Shown: positions 1 to 12,053 of the stretch, in pieces
Numbering within the stretch: position 1 is the first letter of the stretch
Layout of the letters: each line of letters opens with the position of its first letter
From: Calliopum simillimum
Taxonomy: Eukaryota; Arthropoda; Insecta; Diptera; Lauxaniidae
Length of the DNA: 64,000 bases
Direction: 5' to 3'
Assembly: GCA_951812925.1 (NCBI GenBank)
Contig: OX638368.1
Coordinates: 149,220,492 to 149,284,491 of the forward strand
The notes under the pieces: model-generated
What the model saw: only the letters and a program-made list of their open reading frames with translations
Told to the model about the DNA's origin: nothing
Databases searched by the model: none
Program-made: the position numbers and the translations under genes

Positions 1-23
1 TTTAGCAAAACAAACCCATTGCA

Positions 24-140
24 TTATCATAGCCATTATCAAAATTGTTGATAGCCATGGGTTTAATTGAATAGTTTGTTGCGTCATCACCATTGCTTCG
101 AACAGCTATAAAAACGCTCTCATTCGCATTAAGCTTCATT
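24..140 (+). promoter_or_regulatory. Promoter of protease copy 1: GATA-type cluster, TATA box, initiator
   Basis: Three GATA-type sites lie close together: TTATCA at 24-29 and 36-41, and TGATAG at 49-54. TATAAAAA follows at 107-114 and a TCATT initiator at 136-140. The spacing from TATA to the likely start at A138 is 31 bp, which is textbook. The same arrangement precedes copies 2 and 3, so it is conserved across paralogues. In Drosophila, midgut digestive enzymes are controlled by the gut GATA factor through TTATCA/TGATAA sites; applying that here is inference. The upstream region continues beyond the window edge. Confidence 0.75.
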
Positions 141-170
141 AGTTTGGTCTGCACTTTGAAATTGATCGTT

Positions 171-1082
171 ATGAAGTTTCTAGCAATTCTTGTTTTGGCT
201 TTGGCTACGGCCTCTGCATATGAGACACCAGTTCCTTTCAGGGACATTCCCCTAGACGAAGGAAGCCAGGGCCGCATTATTGGTGGCAAAACAGCTTCAG
301 CCGGTCAATTTCCCTATCAAGTTGGTCTATCACTCAATGGTGCATGGTGCGGTGGTTCTTTGATTTCAAACACAGTAGTTTTGACTGCTGCTCATTGTGT
401 CCATGGGTAAGTGATGTGCATTTGAATTAACAATTTATTTTACTTATTTCTCCTATTAGAAATACCGTTGGAGGAACAGCCTACTTAGGTGCTACTGCTC
501 GTACCGCAGGTACCGCTCGCAAATTTGTAGCAAATGCTATTACTAAACATTCAGGATATTCCTCATCTACTATTACCAACGATATCGCACTTATCAAGAT
601 TGATTCTGTAACCTACAGTACTACCATCAGAAATATCCCATTACCAGCTAGAGCTAGTTCATACTCAACCTATGCTGGAAATACTGTTGTTATTTCTGGA
701 TGGGGCAAGACATCTGATTGTGAGTTTTGTTTAACATAAAATCATGCTCGCATATTTATATCTTATGTTTTTCTTTTACTTTTATTCGATAGCATCTTCT
801 GTTGCTTCCAATTTGATGTACGCTAATGCCGTTGTCATCACCAATTCCGAATGTCAAAATACTTATGGCAGTTCTTCAGTCAACAGCGGTGTTATTTGCC
901 TTTCAACCTCAGCTGGAACATCTACCTGCAATGGTGACTCTGGTGGCCCCGCTGCTTATAATGGTCAGCAAATTGGTATCACTTCTTATGGTTCTTCTGC
1001 TGGTTGCACTAAGGGATACCCAGTAGCCTTCGCACGTGTCACCTATTTCCGTGATTGGATTTACAACAACTCTGGCATATAA
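171..1082 (+). CDS. Secreted chymotrypsin-like (Jonah-type) serine protease, copy 1
   Basis: Exons are 171-406, 460-719 and 793-1082; the introns are 53 and 73 bp with GTAAGT/GTGAGT donors and TTAG/ATAG acceptors. The product is a 261-aa S1A protease precursor. Residues 1-16 form a signal peptide, 17-35 a short propeptide, and R35|IIGG is a tryptic activation site. The triad is His75 (TAAHC), Asp120 (NDIAL) and Ser215 (GDSGGP). The residue six before the catalytic Ser is Ser209, where trypsins have Asp, so chymotrypsin-like or Jonah-like specificity is expected. The likely role is digestion of dietary protein in the gut lumen. The ATG at 171 is chosen because it opens directly onto the signal peptide and lies 33 nt after the initiator. 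AATAAA signals are at 1109-1118. The protein is identical to that of copy 2. Confidence 0.95.
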
Positions 1083-1367
1083 TATGTGAAATTAAAGACT
1101 AACGTATAAATAAATAAAAAAAAATATTGCATTCATTGAAACATTTTAGACTTGTTAAAATTTCATTGTGACTGCCCTTCTGAGCTAAACACGCATTTGG
1201 ATTGCACAACTGTTAAAAAAAGTTTTCAAAAAGATAGTCTAAAAAGTAGTGAAATTGAATGAAATGGAAGAACAGAATGTTATATGTAAGTATTTTGGAA
1301 CTTTAATAAAACAATTTGTTTAATTTTGCATAAATGCTGTCGAAGTACTGTACTAGGGAGAGAATCT

Positions 1368-1372
1368 AACAA
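1368..1372. other. Unoccupied target site of the BEL/Pao insertion
   Basis: The sequence AACAA here is the single, undisturbed version of the TTGTT that is duplicated on both sides of the retrotransposon at 38294-38298 and 44038-44042. Flanks on both sides match the inverted right arm, so this is the pre-insertion allele state preserved in a paralogous segment. Confidence 0.9.
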
Positions 1373-1742
1373 GTTAGGTTAGGGTGGCGGTAATTGCGTG
1401 AGCAAAAACCTCACATAGCGTTAAGAAGAATCTAACAAATAGCTTAAACATATATCAAACATTCGATCTTTCGTTTATAAATCAGGAGATCAATGTTACC
1501 CATTACACGGGTGGTCAAAGAGCAACAAAATTTCGTGCCTTCGCTATGTAGCCTCCAAAATAGTCAAAAATAATGTTTTTGTTCCTTTTAAATTTTTAAA
1601 CAAGGATAATTCCGAGAATTTTAAAAGACTTTTGTAGACAAAGATATGCACTTTTAACTTATATTTCAGATTTCACGAAAAGTATCCCATCTTGAGTCGT
1701 ACGTCGTTTTGAAGCTTATAAATTATGCTTTAATTTAAAGTA

Positions 1743-3633
1743 GGGTAAGGGAGGGAAATATATAAAACAAAACACTTAATTTTATGTCATCCAGTAAAGC
1801 GAACAATTTACCTTTATTCTGATTCACTTTTAGATAAATATCTCATCAGGACAAAGAAAAAAAATTAAAAAACTGAAAATACTCAAAATGAAGATAAAAA
1901 AAAAGTGTAGTGTAATATGGACCATATAGTCCATTTGGTACAGAAGTTGCATATAAAAATGTCACTTCCATATTCGGCATATTTTTCATGACTCCAAGAA
2001 CGTCAGATTACACATTCAACCCAAAATTCGCCACGTCGATCTTCTGAGTAAAGGGTGTTACATTATATGCATTTTTTATCATATTTTTCCTTTGTAGTTA
2101 ACGAATTACATAAAACTAGTATCGCCGGTGGCCAAAATTTGGCCTTTTACTTTGAGATATATACACTTTTTCCGAGTACCGTTTGATAAAAAAGAAAGCC
2201 AGAACATTGAGTTTTCATTAATCGTAGCAACATTTTTTATATGCACCAGGCTCAGTATATCTTAAAACCGAATAACATAAAAATTGGTGTAGTGCTTGTG
2301 CCAAAAAATATCGGAAAACATCCAAAATATCGAAAAGATCTAAAAAGTATCGATAAACATCGGTATGTATATCGGTAAAAGTCCAAAAGCATCGAGAAAC
2401 ATCCAAAATATCGGAAAAATCCAAAAGCATCGAAAAACATCCAAAATATCGGTAAAAGTCTAAAAGTATCGAGAAACATCCAAAATATCGATAAGAGTCC
2501 GAAAGTATCGAGAAACATCCAAAATATCGATAAAAGTTCAAAAGTATCGAAAAACATTCAAAATATCGATAAAAGTGCAAAAGTATCGAGAAACATCCAA
2601 AATATCGATAAAAGATCAAAAGTATCGAGAAACATCCAAAATATCGGTAAAAGTCCAAAAGCATCGAGAAACATCCAAAATATCGATAAAAGATCAAAAG
2701 TATCGAGAAACATCCAAAATATTGGTGAAAGTCCAAAAGTATCGAAAAACATCCAAAATATCGGTAAAAGTCCAAAAGTATCGAGAAACATCCAAAATAT
2801 CGGTAGAAGTCCAAAAGTATCGAAAAACATCCAAAATATCGGTAAAAGTCCAAAAGTATCGAAAAACATCCAAAATATCGGTGCAGAACGTCGACAGAGC
2901 GCAACGAAACAGGTTTCGTGCAAGCAAGAGAAAAGCAACAACAACAAAATTTCTCTTACTCCACTGTCTCATTCACTTTCTAAACAACACAGCATAACTC
3001 TGTGGGTGCTGTTGTTGTTGTAATTATAAAGGAAACTTTGATCCTGTTTTTAAATGTCTGAATGGCAACTTATGAGGATAATTTTTAGATTCGTGGATTC
3101 TACACCACAGTATCTATCATATAAAAAAAAATATCCAAAATCGGTTAAATGGTTAGCTCGCAAAAGGGGCGCAAAAAAAACTGTTCACGTATTTATATAT
3201 AGATGACCATCAACTGCAACTAGATTCCCCATCTGAAAAAGATGATAAACATATTTGTTTTTAAGGCTTTTTTCTTTGGTGGTCCATATAACCCACAGCA
3301 CGTGTTGGTGAAATAAATGGTTTTTATCGAAAACTCTTTTGGTTAATGAACTTATTTGTACTAATAAATTATAAATGGTATTCACTGACTTTATATAATG
3401 AACCATTTATTTACAAACGCGATGTCTTTAAAGTGAAATAATGAAATAATAAAAATAAGAAAAATCAACTTTACAGAAACATGCGACTTCACCGAACGCT
3501 GAAATCGCCCTATTATAAGCTTTAGGTATTAGCGCTAAGTTTGAACATGAATAACGGGAAATCCTATGTATGCAGTGGGAAATAACCGTGTGGTCCATAT
3601 TACCCACGTAGTCCATATTTCCCTCGCTTACCT
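1743..3633 (-). mobile_element. TA-flanked TIR DNA element (family A), copy with internal insertion
   Basis: The left end GGGTAAGGGAGGGAAATA and the right end, ending CCCTCGCTTACC, form terminal inverted repeats with TA on each side (1741-1742 and 3634-3635). The empty site is seen at about 35155-35165, where a related sequence reads GAAGTACTTTT without the element. Interior 1743-2110 and 3195-3633 match family copy A3 (59996-60841) in reverse. About 1.1 kb with a minisatellite is inserted between those parts. The TA duplication and TIR suggest the Tc1/mariner/pogo superfamily. No intact transposase remains. Confidence 0.8.
2306..2885. repeat. Minisatellite, 39-bp unit, about 15 copies
   Basis: The unit is 39 bp, centred on the pieces GTCCAAAAGTATCGAGAAAC and ATCCAAAATATCG. 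Because 39 is divisible by 3, both strands stay open and give repetitive 13-residue reading frames, which I do not regard as genes. Several units contain TATCGATA (for example near 2486, 2525, 2565, 2604 and 2681). The array lies inside the foreign insertion of element 1743-3633. Confidence 0.9.
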
Positions 3634-6048
3634 TACTTTAAAAAAAATTTAAGGGGTTTTTTTTTTAAAAAATTCAAAAGTATTTTTTAATTTAAGAAAT
3701 TTTGGTAAAAAAAATTGTTTTCACCAAGAAATATTTTTTTGTATTGTAAAAAGAACACTTCAAAATGAATTTACAAACTTTGGAGAAAGCTATATGTTTT
3801 TGAAAAACACCCTTTTCATGAAAATGATTAAAAACGCCAATTTCAACACCCTGTATTTTAACAAGAAATGGTACTAGAACCAAATCCTCCCGAATGATTG
3901 TTCTTGCACACCGTGACTACCATATTGCCAAATTTGAGCAAAATCGTAGATAAAAAACATTTTCAGCTGGTACACTTGGCGTGTTTTGCTTCATATATAT
4001 TTGCATAGGAAGTTCCACATCGTCTTATCAGGATTTGGCATAATTTTATTTTACCAGTTTTTTGAGTTTGTGCGATAGACGTATTCGTTAACTTATCTCG
4101 CTCATTTCAATCGCTCATGCTAATCTTGACAACATAAGTGAGTGCAAAAAATTCCAACGAATTATCTTACTTCGATTGCCCGTAATTGTATTTTCCACAG
4201 ACAGACTGACGGACAGGGCTATATCGACTGAAGGTGAAGGTGACGCTGGTAACGAAAGTGTGTACATTTCTTTACCTGCCACGTCTTTTGCTGTGCGTTA
4301 TGAACGAAATGGCATACATACAATCAAAATGCTCGTTGAGCGACCAGTTAAAATGCTTAGATCGAGCTGAAATTTTTTGGGGCTTAATTTTTCGGCTTAA
4401 TGAAGACATTTAGATTGTAAAATCGAGGTTTTGAAAACCTTCGATTTTTTTGAATCAGTCTAATATATATACTCTAGGTATAGAGAATAACACAATGTAG
4501 TTAAAACTTTCAAGCACTTATATTTTGATCTGATGATATTTTAATCAGTTTTCATTCATATTTTGATTTCACACTTGATGTGATTAATCTTGGGTATTTC
4601 TATTATGATTTATAATTTTATTACCACTATCTTTTGTCTAGCGCACTTATTATGCCCAAACTTTAACACAAACAATAAATAACAGAGATAACAAATATAA
4701 ATTTGGAAAGGTAATTGAGTGCTGATTAACTATCTTAAAGAAAAAACACTCCGCCAGTACGTAAGCTTATTTTTAAAAATGCAAATTTGCACCAGTCAAT
4801 GAGGATATCTCAGAAAATTAATTTTTGTAATGACTTGATATAGAAAAGTTTTTCATCCGACCCTATTAAACATTAATGGGTAAATAATATTTGCACTTTA
4901 ACACTGCTAAGAATGGGTTAAGTTGATTGTTTATTTCTGAAAAAACGCGAACCAACTTCGCTATTCTGGCACCATATTCGGATTCAGCAACCCCGAAAAC
5001 ATAAAGTTCAAGTGGTCTGATCTTTCGCGCAGGGTACTTTTTTTTTTGTGGGCCTGTGTTATTAATGTCAACGCTAAGCTATCACCAGCTGGCCAAAAAA
5101 TTGTTTAGTCTCATTTCCGGTCGCTAATAAACTTACATTATTTTCATGGAATGCCATATAACCGCTTGGATGGCCATTACCACTTAAGACGCATATAAAA
5201 TGATATTCGATTTTAGTGTGCGCTTCCAAGGTTTTAAATTTATCACAGTTTTTTTTCTAAATTTTCTTGGCCGATATCCATTTTGGATTGATGCCATACT
5301 CGAGTTCTACTTGTTGAGTTTGTCGTTTCATAAATTAAAATTGTTGGAATTTGTTATTTTCATACATTAGTAGAGTTGCCAGGGCGTTAAAAACACGTAT
5401 ACGTAGGATTTCTACAAGACCGCATGGTATTTAATTTTTAAAAGTGGAATGTTTAGCTTATAATATAAATAAAAAAGTTTACCTGTTAAAAAGTTGTGAT
5501 CTTTTTGTAGTGCGGTCATTTGGTAGTTTTACCTAGAAAGTTTTTCGAGGTTTTTGAAACTGAGTTATTTTTTTAAATTGCGATGACACATTAACGGAGC
5601 GTCGCAGCAAAAAAATAAAAACACCAGCTTATAGGGAATTTCTTGTTCTACAAAGAACATATTGCTTTTTTTTGTACAACTTAAAGCTTAGGAGATATCT
5701 TTTGACAACCCTAAAATTTAGAAAAAAAACTGTTTTTGCAAAATATTCCGAAACGATATGCCGTAGAAAAAATTTTTTCCTTGGATTTTACAGAACATGT
5801 TATTTTCTATGAATTTCTTTACCAACACTTTTTCCGTCCGACTTACCGTTCATGAGATATCGCCATTTGAAAATGAACATAGTTTTATGAAAAGTCATAC
5901 GCAGTAGGCCTCTTCGTTTTGACTTTTTGGACAAAACACCGTAGTCGGTGTTGGAAACAACTTCAATTACGAAGAAATTTACTAGAATTTTTCTCTAGAA
6001 GTACCCGTTACAGAGATAAAAATAGTAATTTTAAATGTGCTTTACGAT
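3634..6048. other. Gene-free, repeat-derived DNA
   Basis: Positions 3634 to about 4010 match one arm of the fold-back element at 34402-35674. A roughly 55-bp stretch at 4189-4256 with a GACAGACTGACGGACAGG-type motif reappears inverted at 12722-12780. The rest is AT-rich with no coding signal or recognisable element. Confidence 0.6.
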
Positions 6049-7537
6049 TAGTGGAGTGCCTGAGACTTTTAACCTAGGATTTTTATTAGAGTGAATGAAT
6101 CTATATAGTTGAGGTGGGATTTTGTTTTTTATACCATAAAAAGAAAAGTTTATCAAAAATTTTTTTTGTGCATTTGATTTTTCTTTATTTCAGCAATAAC
6201 TATAAAAAGTTAATACTACACTAAATCCAAAATAGATGTAACATTTTGCAAACTATTTTTTCTAAACAAATTTAGAGTTGCTAAAATGGAAAAACCCACT
6301 TATCTTTTATTTTTTTGGACCGTTCTCGAGTTATTCGGATATTTATATTTTCGAGGTTATGGCTTCAAATACATCAATATATTTGTAGAACGCCAAGTCC
6401 GATCGATTTTATTTTACAACGCTTACAAAGAGTGAGTAATGGCTCTTTTAATGAGTATGCCAATGATTATGCTCCGATCAAAATTGAATAAGGTATATCA
6501 AGAAAAACTTCGATTTTTTAAAAATTTTTTAAAAATTTTCATATCAACCTCAAATGAAACACTTAATTTTTCGCACATTTTGTTTTTAAATAAACTTTTT
6601 TGCAATTTTATTTAATGGCACATTAAATTCCAAACATTTTGAGCTTAAGCTAAGCAAAATCAAATGCAATTTCGTGAAAATATTAAGAATATAGTGCAAT
6701 AATGATGATGAGAAGTTGTCCTGAGCATTTTCAAAATGTTCAGCCTTAGTCAACAGATCCAATTTTTCTGCTTCCACATCGGCCACTCTACCCTCATTGA
6801 ACATTTTAAAAATGTTCTAGATATCTTCTCATCATTTCCTGTAGAAGAACATTGAGGATCATGTTGCAATCGTATCAAAAATACTAATTTTTGAAAGAAA
6901 TAAAAATGTCTCTATTGCACTAAAACCTTAATATCTTCTCGAAATTTCATTCGATTTTGCTCAGCATAGGCTTAACACGTATGCAATTTAATGTGCCATT
7001 AAATAAAATTGCTAAAAAATAAATTTAAAAATAATATATGTGAAAAACTAAGTGTTTCATTTAAAATTTTTTAAAAAAATCCAAGTTTTTCTTGGTATAA
7101 CTTAGTTAATTTTGTTCGGAGCAGAATCATTGGCATACTCGTTAGAAGCGTCATTTGTTACTCTTTATAAACGTCGTAAAACAAAATCGATCGGATTTGG
7201 TGTCATACAAATACATATATTGATGTATATGAAGCTATAATATCGAAAATAGAAAAGTTCGAATAACTCGGGAACGGCTAAAAGGAATAAAAAATAATTG
7301 GGTTTTTCATGTTCAGCGACCTGAAATTAGTTTAAAAAAAATGGTTTTCAAAATGTTACAATTATTTTTAATGTAGTGTTGTACTAACTTTTTATAGTTA
7401 ATACACAAATCAAAAGCACAAAAAAATTTGGGTAAACTTTTTTTTTTTATGGCATTTAAAACAAAATCCCATCCCAACCATATAAATTCATTCGGTCTTG
7501 TAGAAATCCTAGGTTAAAAGCCCCAGGCACTCTACTA
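6049..7537. mobile_element. Long fold-back element, about 1.49 kb
   Basis: Left arm about 6049-6700 and right arm about 6890-7537 are inverted copies; ends read TAGTGGAGTGCCTGAGAC and, reversed, TAGTAGAGTGCCTGGGGC. Blocks such as the AATGGCACATTAAATTCC region and GATCGATTTTATTTTACAAC recur inverted in the same order. The centre near 6795 has no open frame. This looks like a non-autonomous fold-back transposon. No convincing target duplication was found. Confidence 0.75.
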
Positions 7538-7732
7538 CATATCTTTGCTAGAATTTTACTGTTTATGCTGTTGCATTAACACAAGCCAGCCGATTTCATT
7601 GCGAATCAGGTCAATGCCCTATAGGTCTGGGATATTTGTTGAAGTGAGTTTATATGTTGTCGTTTTTATTTTGGTTCCCATTTGAAACCAAAATTATTAA
7701 ATTATTTATCTAAACTTCACTAACTTGGAGGT

Positions 7733-8137
7733 ACTCAAAAGCGGCCAAAAAAATAGCGGCCATCAAAAAGGGGCCAAAAATTAGCGGCCAAATAAAAAGG
7801 GGGCCAAATATAAAAAGGGGCCAAAAAAAAGGAAAAAAGAGGCCAAATGTGGAATCGTTGGATGTTATAGACTGATCCGCGGCCGAAGGCCGCCGCGAAG
7901 CCTATGTTGGATTTTTGGGAGTTTTAAATCCTGAGCTGCGGCCGCAGACCGCCCACTTACCCCTACTCATATGAAAGTTTACTGTGGCTAGCAAACTAGG
8001 TGTTGGATATATTATAGACTGACTCTTTTTTCCTTTGGCCTCTAATTTTTTGGCCCCTTTTTGTATTTGGCCCCTTTTTTTTGGCCGCTATTTTTTGGCC
8101 CCTTTTTTTGGCCTCTATTTTTTGGCCGCTTTTGAGT
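7733..8137. mobile_element. GGCC-array fold-back MITE, 405 bp
   Basis: The ends are ACTCAAAAGCGGCC and its inverse GGCCGCTTTTGAGT. Each arm is a degenerate array of GGCC spaced by A-rich or T-rich runs (about six per arm). The GC-rich centre, unusual in this AT-rich window, contains two GCGGCCG/GCGGCCGC cores near 7878 and 7937. No coding frame and no clear target duplication. Confidence 0.7.
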
Positions 8138-8156
8138 GGAATCGTTCTTTGCATTG

Positions 8157-8991
8157 CACAGTGGGCTAGAATTTTTTAAAATCGGCAAAATTATGGAAAC
8201 CCCTTAGCTCAAGTATTGAAAGACAATTTTTAAGTTTTCGGGCCTACTGAATTCCAATTTCTTAAAAATTTGGAAAAAAAATGTATGCCCGAAAGTAAAA
8301 ATTTATTTTATTTTTCTACTAAGTTCATTTTTTAAATATGGATTCTTCTGGTTTTTGCCTCAAGTCCTACGAATCAAGGACTTAAAAATCAATATAGAGG
8401 AACGATAGTAGCATATCTAGAACTTAAATTATTGATTAAAATTTATGTAAAAATGCATTAATAGAAAAAATTTATTTAATCCACATCGCATAAGATTTAC
8501 GTACAAAAAATTTTTGGGGGGACAATGCGGGAGCTAATTTATATTTATTTTGGGTCTCAATAGAATAGTTCTTTATCTACAATACGCAATAGCCAGGGAT
8601 CTTCAGGGTACATAACTATTTTTATCTTTTTTCTTAGGTTATAAGATTTTCACAGTTTAATTGAACGCACCTGTCTGAGATCCATTTTCACATACAATAT
8701 AAAGAATGATGACTAATATTTTTTTACAAGTGCCATCTACTTACCATTATAATTATTGTCCAGTACGCCGTTTTAAAATTAACAGTGCGGCTTGGAATAT
8801 ATTTCACTTCGCGTGGACCGTTTACTTTCAAATAAATATTTTTTAAAAACAAAAGTATGAATGTGACGATACCAATTTTTTGACACAGGATGTACAAATA
8901 TATGTAAATTGAAATAAGTGACATAAAAATCAAAAATTCAAAACTATAGTTTTTGTATTTTGGCGATTTAAAAAAATTCTAGCCCACAGTG
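8157..8991. mobile_element. TIR element, 835 bp, ends CACAGTGGGCTAGAA
   Basis: The left end CACAGTGGGCTAGAATTTTT and the right end match inverted over about 35 bp. CATTG flanks both sides (8152-8156 and 8992-8996). Internal sequence 8540-8680 is similar to 21880-22020 and partly to 23560-23640, so it is a dispersed family. The end sequence resembles hAT termini, but an 8-bp duplication is not evident. Non-autonomous. Confidence 0.65.
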
Positions 8992-9265
8992 CATTGTCTC
9001 AATTTGCAACTAGTTGTCTAATCCAATACCATGCTTTATTTTATTAAAATATTTTCAGTTTCAGAACATATACAATACACATAATATATTTGCATAATAA
9101 TAATAATATTATGACGATAGCGACAATTGACCGGAAAGATGTGAACATAAAAAAAAAAAAATTATCAGCTCACGCCCATATTATATCCCAATCAGACTAC
9201 GACCCAAAGCATTACACTGTTTGACAATTTCAAACTTTTTGTAAATCACATTAGAAAATCCAACA

Positions 9266-9515
9266 AAATTCTAAAAGTAGACGTTAAAAAAAATACCCGT
9301 TTCTCGTGGTTTTTCTCGAGCACGTCACATTTTTGTTTAATCGATTTTTGAAGTTTTTTTGTCCATTGTACATAAAAAAACCAAAAATACCGTGTGTGTT
9401 AAATCGATGAATGAGATGTATTATGTGTTCAGTAAACTTATGCAAAACCGACGTGCTGCAGAAAAACGATGAGACACGGGTAATTTTGTTAATGTCTACT
9501 TTAAGAATTTTTTGG
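9266..9515. repeat. Fold-back, about 250 bp
   Basis: Left arm 9266-9370 and right arm 9410-9515 are inverted copies, for instance TAGACGTTAAAAAAAATACC against its complement in GGTAATTTTGTTAATGTCTA. The open frames across it arise from the palindrome and are not regarded as genes. Confidence 0.65.
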
Positions 9516-9637
9516 ATTTTCTCATGTGTTTTTTTTTTGTGTCGGACGGTGTTATCAGTACCAAGTTTCATGCTTCATTCGTTTGGATGTAATTTTTCAA
9601 ACAGACCCACCAAAAGCACCATTGGGAAAAAGTAAAT

Positions 9638-9960
9638 TGGCCAAAAGTGTAAAGCACCCCACAATTTGCTACTGATTTTCTAACATTTATCGCTTATTTT
9701 TGGCATTGTAAAATCAACTAATTGTCGTGTTTTTGCCTAAAACTGAAATAATGTTAAAAAACATTGACCAATAAAAAGCCGAAAAAATCGAACAACTTGT
9801 TTCTGTTTGTTATTTATTTTATGACCTTAAAAAAATGCTGCTTATGTAATGGTTAGTGAGCCCGGCATCATATTTATGATAACCCTTTATTCATTTCTCA
9901 ATTAGAAAAGCATGAAGTACCTATGCACTTTTATGGGTGCCTTTTACTTTTGGCCAAGGC
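9638..9960. mobile_element. Tc1-like short element with TIR TTGGCCAAAAGT
   Basis: Left TTGGCCAAAAGTGTAAAGCA and right TTTTACTTTTGGCCAA form inverted ends. The right end continues into AGGCTG followed by TA, so reversed it reads TA-CAGCCTTGGCCAAAAG, typical of Tc1-like termini. The left terminus seems truncated. There is no transposase frame. Confidence 0.55.
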
Positions 9961-12053
9961 TGTACATGCTCTTATGTCAGCTAGATATTTGAAATTTTTA
10001 AGAATACTCGAATTATTTGTAAGTAACAGGCCGGTTGTTTTGAAGAAAACAGACTATTTTGGTCAAAATGGATTTTATTTATAAACATAGTCATATTTTA
10101 GAGCGATACACCCATTCCAGCGCTACTCTAGCATTTTGAAAGCATTCTTATAATACGGTTTATATTTCGCCTCGGGCGTTATATTGACAGATCTCTTTTC
10201 AGCGAACATTTTTTTTTGGTCTGCGACAACTTAAAGTTGCTTGGAGAGATATCTAGAGAATTGGGTGGGTGGGGCAGCAATTCAAAGCGGAATTCATTAA
10301 TTTTTATCATCTTTTTCATCTTGGAAAAATAGCAAACACGACATCCACTTTAAAAGAAAATTTTTTATGATCAAATTTTCATGCGAAATTTTAAATACAC
10401 TAAGTGTCAGCTATCTACCACAATTTCACTTCAAGTTCTTCAAAACTATTTCGTTTATTTTTTTTAATATTTTCCGGAACAACTGCCGATTTAAGACGAA
10501 CAGAGAATCATTTGTGCATGTTTGTGCAATTTTTTAGTCCGGACCATACTCAAAAAGCCAAGTTTTTGTTCCAGCACTATTTTTTCCCATTATCCATTTA
10601 TTCTTTCTAAGGACAAAAGTTGTTTTACTTAAAATGTTGTTGTAACACAAGAACCAATTTTCCAATCGCTATCAAATTTTGACACGCATAGTTTGACGGT
10701 TGGTTCTCACTAAGAATCTTATGAAAACAATTCTAGTGGCACCATCCCTTAGAAGCGATACAAACTTTTTGACTTTGACACTATCAAAAAAACCGATTCA
10801 AATACCGAAAAAATCATGTCATTTGGAACTGATCATTACCCACTACACGGGAAACAAATTTTTATTCTATAAACCAACAATTGCAAATTTCAGAATTCTT
10901 TTTTACTTTGGGAACATCAATTAATTACATAAGACGTTTTCCGATATTTTTTACCGACAACCCCCCTACGTCAGGAGCCGTAAGATTTTTCCTTCCACTC
11001 CTCTTTTCAAATCTAACGTATGGTAACTAACCGTCCCGGATTTTGCGGAACAGTCCCGAAATTCGCGCTAGTGATTTGAAAATGTGCTGGATATTCATAA
11101 ATGTCCGGATTCATTGTGAACATTTATTTGTCCCTACTGTTTTTTATACCCTACACCCAGTGCTAATTCACTTTGTCCTTCCGTTTGTAACGCAGAGAAG
11201 GAGACGCACAGTGCGTTGAGCCCATACAAGCAATGGTCAAAAATAGAAGGGGTCGCTGAGCTCAAAAATGATCTCAGATTTGTTGTAAACATTATAGTTT
11301 TGCTAAAAACCAGGTATTTAGGACGATTTTCTTAAGGTCCATATATAACGATGATGAAAAAGTAATGTTTAATGTTAACAAATAAAATGTACGTAGTAAA
11401 AATAGTGTTTTTTGTACTTGTGAAACCATTTGTGTTCATAAAAACAAAAAAAAAATTTTCAACATAAATTTTATATTTCATACAAATTTTTCGTTTTAAG
11501 CATTTTTTAAAAAAAGAAAAAAAATATTTGTAGGACGAAGTAGGAAAAGTTATTTGCAGTTCTTGATTATATAGAATTCGAACTAGTAGATTAAGAAAAA
11601 AAACGGCACTTATTTTTATAAGATTTGTTTTTTTTTTTTCATCGAAATTTGTCAATTTCTGAAGTTTTTCATTTGATAATATCATGTATTAAAATCACTA
11701 CAATATATATCAAATTATATATTTTCCAAAATTTTTTAGTTTTATTTATTTACTCAAATACTATTTATAATAAAAAACTTTACTTCACTTAGTTTAATCA
11801 AAAGACAAATTTTTGATAATTATTTGTTCAAGAGAACCCAAAACGAAGTGAATAAAACATGATTTTTTTTTAAAAATATCTCAAATTTGAAGTGTCACAG
11901 CGTAGCCAAAACTGAGTTTTTCCCCTAAATATTTTGTTTTTATTTTAGTGATACAAGTACCTGTCGCTTGATACCAATATTATTAGGTTTCGAGTCACAA
12001 AAAATTTTGATTTTTGCCCACTAGCCAACGCAGTGTGAGACGTGGCAAATATA
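9961..12053. other. Gene-free AT-rich stretch
   Basis: No coding exon, RNA gene or complete element was recognised. Open frames such as 11332-11685 (-) are low-complexity Phe/Asn/Lys-rich and lack any domain. A TATACCCTACACC motif near 11146, common at ends of fly repeats, is present. Confidence 0.5.

Larger units (their letters stand above)
1..1450. repeat. Left arm of large inverted duplication carrying protease copy 1
   Basis: This segment matches, inverted, the region from 45391 down to 44038 and continues on the far side of the BEL insertion, from 38298 down to about 38201. Coordinates of the two arms sum to 45392 across the whole gene, so there is no indel in promoter, exons or introns. 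Divergence is confined to a few SNPs in the gene but is higher in the 3' flank. The arm starts before the window. A 17-bp block near 38233-38250 is absent from this arm, next to 1417. Similarity is lost near 1450, where the other arm runs into a hAT-like element. Confidence 0.9.

Noticed and set aside
744..1082. Separate 112-codon gene beginning at 744
   Set aside because: The first codons are intron 2 of the protease; the frame simply enters exon 3.
2306..2885. CRISPR-like array
   Set aside because: Units are contiguous and degenerate with no unique spacers, in a eukaryotic genome.
2218..2997. Long overlapping open frames of 92-228 codons on both strands
   Set aside because: They are read through a 39-bp tandem repeat whose length is divisible by 3, which keeps frames open by chance; no domain, start context or splice context supports a gene.
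11332..11685. 117-codon minus-strand frame
   Set aside because: AT-driven Phe/Asn/Lys-rich composition with no motif, promoter or splice context.
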